NCBI GenBank assembly: GCA_964410665.1 | Contig: CAYPIE010000139.1 | Location: forward strand, 1-11,860 | Direction of reading: 5' to 3' | Source of the DNA: CAYPIE01 sp964410665 | Lineage (GTDB): Bacteria; Planctomycetota; Planctomycetia; Gemmatales; Gemmataceae | Length of the DNA: 11,860 bases | Part shown: positions 6,491 to 11,860 of the stretch, piece after piece | How positions within the stretch are numbered: position 1 is the first letter of the stretch | Layout: each line of letters opens with the position of its first letter | The notes under the pieces: model-generated | What the model was told of the DNA's origin: nothing | Seen by the model: only the letters and a program-made list of their open reading frames with translations | Database searches by the model: none | Made by a program: the position numbers and the translations under genes

Positions 6491-7318
6491 TTACCCGGTC
6501 CACCGTTCGGGCAACTTCATGCCAGTCCGTAGGGCGACAAACAGCGTGGCTGCCACAAGATCGGCAGTGGTGCCAGGGTTGCGGCGATGACCATCGGCAC
6601 GCAGCCAAACATCGAAGTCGGCGATGGCAGCGGTACCACCCTCCTGCGCTTGCTGGGCCCGTTGCATGGCCTCCGCGGCGATCGCGGGCCCCAGTTTGCG
6701 GGCAATCAGCGAGTCCGGAAACGTGGCGAGCCAGCTGAGCTGACAGTGAATGATGGCCGGCTCGAGGGCGTGATGACGGGTGATCCCCGCTTGAAGAGCC
6801 GCCAGTCCAAAGGTAAAAATATCCTGATAAGAATGCGCATATTGCCGAGCAATTTGATCACGCTCGGCGGCCAACTGCATGGCCTCGAGGAGGGTACAGG
6901 TCGGCTCCTCGGCCACATCCGCCTGATCCACTTGGCCAAGACCCCCAGGCTGGGCGCGGCGGATGGCGGCATAGCTCAGCGAAGCGTCTCGGACGCTCAG
7001 GGTACTCAGGCGTCGCACCAGCCCAAGACGCAGAGGCTCGTTCAGCGGCACACTGGCGAGAGGAGCAAGTAACAGAATCATGCCAAGATTGGTATTACTG
7101 GCGGCGACCTGTCGGGTGGCCTCGACGGCTGCCGCAATCGTTTCGCCAATCGACTGGACCGGTGCGGCATCGAGTACCGGAGCGATCATGCCAGCACTCA
7201 AGGCGAAGTCAAGATAGGTCAGATCGGCGAAGTCGGCTTCGCGATGGACATTGCCCGGCTTGCGGGCGGTCACCTCCCACAAACAGGCTTGCAATGTCCA
7301 CTGACCCACCGGTCCCAT
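6491..7318 (-). CDS. CitG/MdcB-like triphosphoribosyl-dephospho-CoA synthase family protein
   Basis: A 275-residue protein of the CitG/MdcB family (COG1767). Characterised members join ATP and dephospho-CoA to make 2'-(5''-triphosphoribosyl)-3'-dephospho-CoA, the precursor of the citrate lyase or malonate decarboxylase prosthetic group, releasing adenine. Motifs seen: ARKPGNVHREADF (18-30), the family's KPG signature; NTNLGMILLLAPL (75-87); GGLGQVDQADV (125-135); DSLIARKLG (202-210); and NPGTTADLVAATL (237-249). The ATG at 7318 has GGAAGG 8 nt upstream. No signal peptide, so cytoplasmic. No citrate lyase or malonate decarboxylase gene is in the window. From memory, divergent members of this family occur in the tetrahydromethanopterin-linked C1 gene sets of methylotrophs and planctomycetes, where the exact reaction is not settled; that role may fit better here. 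It lies 105 bp upstream of the ATPase-HflK gene and 139 bp downstream of the HPF-like gene. Confidence 0.82.
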   Translation of the reverse strand: MGPVGQWTLQACLWEVTARKPGNVHREADFADLTYLDFALSAGMIAPVLDAAPVQSIGETIAAAVEATRQVAASNTNLGMILLLAPLASVPLNEPLRLGLVRRLSTLSVRDASLSYAAIRRAQPGGLGQVDQADVAEEPTCTLLEAMQLAAERDQIARQYAHSYQDIFTFGLAALQAGITRHHALEPAIIHCQLSWLATFPDSLIARKLGPAIAAEAMQRAQQAQEGGTAAIADFDVWLRADGHRRNPGTTADLVAATLFVALRTGMKLPERWTG

Positions 7319-7415
7319 GATGTCTGCCTTCCACGGAGGATCGATTGTGTACCGATCTTGGACCGGTTGCTAGGTTCGCTGGTCGAACTTCCATGACCAA
7401 CGGGGAGGCGTTTTG

Positions 7416-7431
7416 GCATCGACATCGATGC
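7416..7431 (-). other. Perfect stem-loop between HPF-like and CitG-like genes
   Basis: GCATCGA and TCGATGC flank a 2-nt centre (7-bp inverted repeat; realistically a 6-bp stem with a 4-nt loop), 26 bp past the stop of the HPF-like gene. On the minus strand it is followed by CAAAACG rather than T residues, so it is not a standard intrinsic terminator. It could also be a DNA-binding palindrome for the CitG-like gene. Confidence 0.35.
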
Positions 7432-7457
7432 GCGACTAGTGCGTTGGTGGAGGCGAC

Positions 7458-8204
7458 CTACTCGGCCTGCGGGGGTTGCTCCTGCGCTAACTCGCGAAGA
7501 GTGCGGGCAAAGGCGATGTTTTCCAGTTCTTGCTCGGGATGCTGCAGAAGGCCCTTAATCGAGGCATCGATCAGGTGCTCTAACCAATCGCCAAATCGGA
7601 CTGAACGCGACCAGTGCGAATAATTCTCAAAGGCGTTTAAGCAGACGGCCTCCACCAAATCGGCAATGGCCAGCTCCGAGCCAATCTTCGCCTGGACCTC
7701 CGGATAACGACCCACCCAGCGACCGACCCGCCGGCGCAGCGATTCCTCATAGAGATCCAACGCGTGGCGAAACTCGGCATAATCTCCACGTTGCACGGCG
7801 GATTCCAACCGCTCGAGGTCCAGTTCCTGACTTGGCACCACTTCCTGGTAGGTGCCCAGACGATGTTTGTGCAATTCTTCGTGATGGCTCAAGGCTTCCT
7901 TGTAAGCGGTTACCTGCTGAACCAAGTTGTCGACACAGCGTTCCAACGCAGGATGCCAGGTGATATCGGCATCCCGACTAAACAGGGTTTTGCCAGTAAG
8001 CACCAGTGCCGTTTTCACCTCATGCTCGGAGCTGCGCGGCTCGCGAGCGATGGTGATGTACAAGTCCGAAACGGGAAACGGCTCGGTCAACTTGCGTAGC
8101 GGCGAAAGACTGGACTGCAACAGCTCGGCTTCTGGGGGGGACAACTCAAAGTGTTTGGTGTCCAGTTCGATGCGGAGATTATAGCTTTCATCAGAGTAAC
8201 GCAT
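7458..8204 (-). CDS. HPF/RaiA-family ribosome-associated protein with extra sigma-like C-terminal region
   Basis: A 248-residue protein. The ATG at 8204 is chosen because AGGAGG lies 6 nt upstream; an adjacent ATG at 8207 is only 3 nt from it, and a GTG at 8288 would add 28 residues with no family similarity. Residues 7-108 resemble the S30AE/HPF ribosome hibernation domain: VSDLYITIAR (45-54), HEVKTALVLTGKTLFSRD (61-78), and the helix with LERCVDNLVQQVTAYKEAL (87-105). These proteins bind the small ribosomal subunit and inhibit translation in starvation. The second half is not the usual C-terminal dimerisation domain of long HPF. Instead it has a charged helix (128-165) and then IADLVEAVCLNAFENY (180-195) and RFGDWLEHLIDASIKGL (203-219), which resemble a degenerate sigma-70 region 2. 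This resemblance is by eye only. It is the first gene of the minus-strand block and faces the exported hydrolase gene across a 405-bp divergent region. Confidence 0.82.
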   Translation of the reverse strand: MRYSDESYNLRIELDTKHFELSPPEAELLQSSLSPLRKLTEPFPVSDLYITIAREPRSSEHEVKTALVLTGKTLFSRDADITWHPALERCVDNLVQQVTAYKEALSHHEELHKHRLGTYQEVVPSQELDLERLESAVQRGDYAEFRHALDLYEESLRRRVGRWVGRYPEVQAKIGSELAIADLVEAVCLNAFENYSHWSRSVRFGDWLEHLIDASIKGLLQHPEQELENIAFARTLRELAQEQPPQAE

Positions 8205-8210
8205 CATTTG

Positions 8211-8216
8211 CCTCCT
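8211..8216 (-). promoter_or_regulatory. Ribosome binding site of the HPF-like gene
   Basis: A consensus AGGAGG on the minus strand, 6 nt from the ATG at 8204 and 3 nt from the ATG at 8207. It is the strongest ribosome site in the window and rules out the longer GTG-started version, in which it would lie inside the coding sequence. It suggests high translation of this gene. Confidence 0.75.
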
Positions 8217-8489
8217 CGCGATCGGTTCCATGCCCACCGGTCGATCCGCCAGGCCTGCGTGGGCTGACGACTGGAGTTGAGTTGCCACCGCGCGGGTTCG
8301 AAGCCAACCGGGTGTTCGGGTGTTTCCAGGATCGAGTTGACTTGGTCGTGCGGGGCATTGGATTTGGAGAAGTTGAGGGGACCCGAGCGGCCCCTAACCA
8401 AAGGGTGGACACCAGGTGGTCAAGTCGACCAGCCACACACACAGAAACTTCATTTTACGAGCAGTCCAGGCATTTTTCCACTTGCTGGT

Positions 8490-8518
8490 TTGACCGGTAA
8501 CTATCTGGCGACTATAGT
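8490..8518 (+). promoter_or_regulatory. Sigma-70-like promoter of the exported hydrolase gene
   Basis: TTGACC (8490-8495) and TATAGT (8513-8518) are separated by exactly 17 bp, each matching five of six consensus positions. Transcription would start near 8525, giving a 5' leader of about 85 nt before the ATG at 8610. This is the best promoter match in the window, correctly placed and oriented for the downstream gene. Confidence 0.6.
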
Positions 8519-8596
8519 TTCGTGCCTCCCCGTCGGCACCACTGTTGCGGACCTCTTCTCCTCAGCGCATGGTTTGACTCGCACACTTGCTCGTAT

Positions 8597-8601
8597 AGGG
8601 A
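8597..8601 (+). promoter_or_regulatory. Ribosome binding site of the exported hydrolase gene
   Basis: AGGGA with an 8-nt spacer to the ATG at 8610. It supports this start, which places the LExRxxPA-type motif about 28 residues into the protein. Confidence 0.5.
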
Positions 8602-8609
8602 AACATTGA

Positions 8610-11600
8610 ATGAAACGGCAACGTTTCAAGAACGCCGGCCGGGCCGTCGCCACTCGGACTCGGCAAACGCCCCGCCTACATATCGATCACTTGGAAGTCC
8701 GAGTGGTTCCTGCGGTTGAGGGGTTGTTTGGGGAATACTTTAACGAAACCAATCTGACCAGCTTGGCAACTACCCGAGTGGATCCCACCATCGACTTTTC
8801 CGAGTCGGATTGGGGGGATGCGCCAGCGGGTACTTCGGTTGCTGCCGACGATGCCTACTCCGAACGTTGGACTGGTTGGGTCAAAATTGATCAATCCGGG
8901 GATTGGACTTTTTCGACCATTTCCAATGATGGGGTTCGTCTTTGGATTGGTAATCAGCTGATCATTAACAACTGGAATACTCACACTGCAACGGAGGATA
9001 AGGCGACCTTACCTCTGGATGCCGGTTGGTACCCCCTGCGTTTGGAGCATTTCCAGCAGCAGGGCACCGTGACCATGCAGCTGTTCTTCGAGGGACCCGG
9101 CCAACAAAAGGTGATTATTCCCGCATCGCATCTGGCGGTCGACAACCCCGCCGCGGCGGGGGACCCGATCGCCAACGCCGGCCCGGATCGCTCGTTCGGT
9201 CTCGACGAGCGGGCCACCCTCAACGGGTCCGGCACCGACGCGGATGGCTCCATCGTCGGCTACGCGTGGGAACAACTTGCTGGCCCCAACCAGGCGACGC
9301 TGCAGAACGCCGACAGCGCGGACGTGGATCTCTTCGGCCTGGAGCAGGGGACCTATTCCTTCGAGCTGACGGTTACCGACAACGACGGGAACACTGACAC
9401 CGACACGGTGGACGTGTTCGCCTACGATGCGTCCGGGTCGACCAGGCAAGCGTTCCTGGTTGAGAACGGCCGCCTGGTGCTCGAAGCCGAAGCCGCGGCA
9501 CCCGTCGGCGACTGGACGCCAGTAACTGTGGACGGCAAAGAATCGCTGCTCTGGGACGCTGCCAGCAGTAGTTACGGTCGGGTGCCGGACGGCCAAACGC
9601 TCAGCTACGAGTTCTACACGGATCAAAGCGGGGATTACTACATCGCCCTGCATTCCGGCCGCATGTACTCGGTCATGAACCCCAGCGATCGTTATGAAAA
9701 CGGAGTGGGCGGCCAACAGCGGACCGACACCGGCAACGATGCCTATGTGGCCGTCGTGAATGCCGAAACCGGTGCGGTCGTGCAACCGCCCACCAAGCTG
9801 TTCACTGGGCTGGGTGGCTCGGATCGAGATTTGCGCTGGGGGACGACATTCGACGTCAATCACAACAAGCGGCAAGCCAACGTCGGGCTTGATGCGAACA
9901 CGCTCTACCGGCTGGAAATCTCCGGCCGCTCCGATGGCTATGTTTTGGACCGCATCACGCTAAACGTTGGCAGCGCCTTGCTGGACACCAACGCGCCGCA
10001 GTCACCTATCGGGGATGTCTCTGGGGCCGGCAACGCCCAGATCAGCGGTGAGTTGAAGAAGTGGCACAAGGTGACGCTCACCTTCGACGGCCCGCAGACC
10101 AGTGAGACGGACGCCAAGAACCCATTCACCGACTACCGGGCCGACGTCACCTTCACTCACCCCAGCGGGAAAACCTACACCGTACCGGGGTATTACGCCG
10201 CCGACGGCAACGCGGCCAACACCTCGTCTACGTCCGGCAACAAGTGGCGCGTTCACTTCTCGCCGGACGAGGTCGGCGCGTGGACCTACGTCGCATCGTT
10301 CCGCACCGGCAACAACGTCGCCGTCAGCGACAACCCCTACGCCGGCAGCAGTGCCGGATTCTTCGACGGGGCCGCCGGGTCCTTCCAGATCGCCGACAGC
10401 GACAAGTCTGGCCGCGACCTGCGGAGCAAGGGCCGGCTGAACTACGTCGGCGAACGCTACTTGCAATTCGAGGAGACCGGCGAGTACTTCCTCAAACAGG
10501 GCCCGGACGCCCCGGAGAACCTACTCGCTTACGAGGACTTCGACGGCTCATTCAAGAACGACGGCAACAAGGACAACCTGGTCAAGGACTACGCCCCGCA
10601 CGTCCAGGACTGGAACAACGACGACCCGACCTGGGCGGGCGGCAAGGGCAAGGGCCTGATCGGGGCAGTCAACTACCTCGCTAGCGAGGGGCTGAACGCG
10701 ATGAGCTTCCTGCCGATGAACATCGGCGGCGACGACCGCAATGTCTTCCCGTACCTGGACTACAACGAGCGGTTCCGGATGGACGTGTCGCGGTTGGACC
10801 AGTGGGAGGTAGTGTTCGAGCACGCCACCGCCCAGGGCATGTTCCTCCACTTCAAGACCCAGGAGACCGAGAACGACCAGCTCCTCGACGGCGGCAACCT
10901 CGGCGTCCAACGCAAGCTGTACTACCGCGAGTTGATTGCCCGGTTCTCGCATCACCTGGCCTTGAACTGGAACCTCGGCGAGGAGAACACCAACTCGACC
11001 AACCAGCTCAAAGACTTCGCACAGTACTTCCGCGACAACGACCCCTACGACCACCACATCGTCGTCCACACCTACCCGGGTGCGAAGAACAGTGTCTACG
11101 GCCCGCTGCTGGGCGATGCGTCGGAGCTGACCGGCGCCTCGCTGCAGACCAGCCGGTCCGACTTCGGGAATGTGTTCCGCGATACGAAAGAGTGGGTGGA
11201 CCGCTCGGAGGCCTCGGGCAAGCCGTGGGCGATCGCGGTCGACGAGCCGGGCGATGCCCAGGCGGCCATCCGCCCTGACAACAACGCCGGCAACTCGCAC
11301 GAGGACGGCCGCAAGAACGCCCTGTGGGGCACCTTCATGGCCGGCGGCTGGGGCAACGAGTGGTATTTTGGCTATGCCTACGACCACTCCGATCTGACCC
11401 TCAACGATTTCCGCAGCCGGGACGACTGGTGGGACTACACCCGTCACGCCTTGGATTTCTTCAACGACAACAACGTGCCGTTCTGGGAGATGCAGAACGA
11501 CAACTCCATCAGCAGCGCGTCGAACGATTATGGCTTCTACAAGCCTGGCGAGGTCTACGTCGTCTATCTCAAGACCGGCGGCAACACCAGCGTGGATCTG

Positions 11601-11860
11601 AGTGATGCCTCTGCGGGTCAAACCTTCGAGGTCAAGTGGTTCGACCCACGCAACGGCGGGGCTCTACAAAACGGCACGGTGCAACAAATCCAAGGCGGCG
11701 GCAACCGCGCCATCGGCCTGCCGCCGAACCAGAGCAACCAGGACTGGGTGGCCCTGGTCAAGCAACTCGATGATGACCAGCCGCCGCCACCCCCACCACC
11801 CCCGCCCCCCAAATATCCAACAACCCCCCCACCCCCGCACAACACAGAACACCACCCCAA
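8610..11860 (+). CDS. Large exported multidomain putative glycoside hydrolase: PA14, PKD-like, DUF5060, TIM-barrel-like, collagen-binding-like (partial)
   Basis: Open from the ATG at 8610 through 1083 codons to the window edge with no stop. The N-terminus is basic and lacks a classical hydrophobic signal; instead LEVRVVPA (28-35) matches the LExRxxPA-type motif found at the start of many huge exported planctomycete proteins. Domains by eye: PA14 (about 37-178; GLFGEYFN, NDGVRLWIG), a sugar-binding beta module; a PKD/REJ-like domain (186-271; PIANAGPDRSF, YSFELTVTDNDGNTDT); a carbohydrate-binding-like beta region (about 282-455); DUF5060 (about 478-570; KWHKVTLTF, YYAADG, WRVHFSPDEVGAWTY); a likely glycoside hydrolase barrel (about 605-960); and a C-terminal region like the putative collagen-binding domain of such enzymes (974-1051). 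In the barrel LNWNLGEEN (785-793) and VDEPG (877-881) could supply the acid/base (Glu791 or Glu792) and nucleophile (Glu879), as in clan GH-A. The substrate is unknown, probably a complex polysaccharide. Residues 1058-1067 are ten prolines, followed by an odd Pro/His/Thr tail. Codon use becomes much more G/C-ending after the PA14 domain. Confidence 0.88.
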   Translation, partial: MKRQRFKNAGRAVATRTRQTPRLHIDHLEVRVVPAVEGLFGEYFNETNLTSLATTRVDPTIDFSESDWGDAPAGTSVAADDAYSERWTGWVKIDQSGDWTFSTISNDGVRLWIGNQLIINNWNTHTATEDKATLPLDAGWYPLRLEHFQQQGTVTMQLFFEGPGQQKVIIPASHLAVDNPAAAGDPIANAGPDRSFGLDERATLNGSGTDADGSIVGYAWEQLAGPNQATLQNADSADVDLFGLEQGTYSFELTVTDNDGNTDTDTVDVFAYDASGSTRQAFLVENGRLVLEAEAAAPVGDWTPVTVDGKESLLWDAASSSYGRVPDGQTLSYEFYTDQSGDYYIALHSGRMYSVMNPSDRYENGVGGQQRTDTGNDAYVAVVNAETGAVVQPPTKLFTGLGGSDRDLRWGTTFDVNHNKRQANVGLDANTLYRLEISGRSDGYVLDRITLNVGSALLDTNAPQSPIGDVSGAGNAQISGELKKWHKVTLTFDGPQTSETDAKNPFTDYRADVTFTHPSGKTYTVPGYYAADGNAANTSSTSGNKWRVHFSPDEVGAWTYVASFRTGNNVAVSDNPYAGSSAGFFDGAAGSFQIADSDKSGRDLRSKGRLNYVGERYLQFEETGEYFLKQGPDAPENLLAYEDFDGSFKNDGNKDNLVKDYAPHVQDWNNDDPTWAGGKGKGLIGAVNYLASEGLNAMSFLPMNIGGDDRNVFPYLDYNERFRMDVSRLDQWEVVFEHATAQGMFLHFKTQETENDQLLDGGNLGVQRKLYYRELIARFSHHLALNWNLGEENTNSTNQLKDFAQYFRDNDPYDHHIVVHTYPGAKNSVYGPLLGDASELTGASLQTSRSDFGNVFRDTKEWVDRSEASGKPWAIAVDEPGDAQAAIRPDNNAGNSHEDGRKNALWGTFMAGGWGNEWYFGYAYDHSDLTLNDFRSRDDWWDYTRHALDFFNDNNVPFWEMQNDNSISSASNDYGFYKPGEVYVVYLKTGGNTSVDLSDASAGQTFEVKWFDPRNGGALQNGTVQQIQGGGNRAIGLPPNQSNQDWVALVKQLDDDQPPPPPPPPPPKYPTTPPPPHNTEHHP
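11779..11860 (+). repeat. C-rich low-complexity tail (poly-proline linker)
   Basis: About 80 bases made mostly of C runs with interspersed A, encoding ten prolines and then a Pro/Thr/His-rich stretch. A poly-Pro linker between domains is normal for these exported proteins. The later part, with little G or T, reads less like a normal linker and could contain homopolymer read errors or mark a contig end. Confidence 0.6.

Larger units (their letters stand above)
8205..8609. other. Divergent intergenic region
   Basis: 405 bp between the start of the HPF-like gene (minus) and the exported hydrolase gene (plus). No gene is supported here; small frames lack ribosome sites and family signals. The right third holds the plus-strand promoter and 5' leader. 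The left part must hold the HPF-like promoter, but I see no good -35/-10 pair on the minus strand. A TTGACC there (around 8425) has no matching -10. Two short inverted repeats are present: AGGGG/CCCCT (8376-8395) and TGGTC/GACCA (8417-8431). Sequences like GAGTTGA recur near 8274, 8334 and 8371 without regular spacing. Confidence 0.5.

Noticed and set aside
7380..7399. TGGTC/GACCA inverted repeat, same arms as at 8417-8431
   Set aside because: Arms are only 5 bp and the spacers differ (10 and 5 nt), so a shared regulator site is not supported.
8205..8288. N-terminal extension of the HPF-like protein from a GTG at 8288
   Set aside because: A consensus AGGAGG sits inside this extension, correctly spaced for the ATG at 8204, and the extra 28 residues look non-conserved in character.
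8290..8310. Possible sigma-54 promoter (GG-N10-GC) before the HPF-like gene on the minus strand
   Set aside because: Only the minimal GG/GC core matches, which is common by chance in GC-rich DNA; the wider consensus is absent.
8290..8325. tRNA-like GGGTTCGAAGCC sequence
   Set aside because: It resembles a T-loop, but the flanks do not form a T-stem and no acceptor, D or anticodon arms could be drawn around it.
9009..9875. Minus-strand open frame of about 288 codons opposite the PA14/PKD region
   Set aside because: Antisense shadow of clear domain sequence; composition is Gly/Val/Arg-biased and no family is recognised.
10548..11621. Long minus-strand open frame inside the exported hydrolase gene
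   Set aside because: Produced by strong GC bias at third positions of the plus-strand gene; Val/Arg-rich with no recognisable domain, and it overlaps well-supported catalytic sequence.

Overview
The window looks like chromosomal DNA from a planctomycete (Planctomycetota), by recognition of protein families rather than a database search. The main pointers are a full-length DUF1501 protein with a twin-arginine leader, a huge exported protein opening with an LExRxxPA-type N-terminal motif followed by PA14 and DUF5060 domains, an HPF-type protein with an extra C-terminal region, a CitG-like protein of the kind also found in planctomycete/methylotroph C1 gene sets, and a P-type ATPase fused to an HflK-like SPFH protein. 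Frequent GTG starts and G/C-rich wobble positions point to a moderately high-GC genome.

Layout. Positions 1-8204 carry six genes, all on the minus strand. In their direction of transcription they are: an HPF/RaiA-like ribosome-associated protein (8204-7458); a CitG/MdcB-like protein (7318-6491); a 1116-residue heavy-metal P-type ATPase/HflK fusion (6385-3035); a UPF0173-type metal-dependent hydrolase (2941-2255); a DUF1501 protein (2206-740); and, after a 258-bp gap, a secreted glycine-rich repeat protein (481 to beyond position 1). Gaps between the first five genes are 139, 105, 93 and 48 bp. Some may be co-transcribed, but only the hydrolase/DUF1501 pair is tight enough to call with some confidence. 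A 405-bp divergent intergenic region (8205-8609) separates this block from a plus-strand gene (8610 to beyond 11860). That gene encodes a multidomain exported putative glycoside hydrolase, preceded by a good sigma-70-like promoter (8490-8518).

How the genes relate. No single pathway ties the window together. The minus-strand block mixes stress and translation control (HPF), a cofactor-type transferase (CitG-like), a membrane metal transport/proteostasis fusion, and two enzymes of unknown substrate. The plus-strand gene is a cell-surface or secreted polysaccharide-degradation candidate. The most unusual items are the single-polypeptide P1B ATPase-HflK fusion, the HPF protein with a sigma-region-2-like C-terminus, the low-complexity Gly-rich secreted protein, and the codon-usage shift inside the PA14/DUF5060 gene. 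Both end genes are cut by the window edges.
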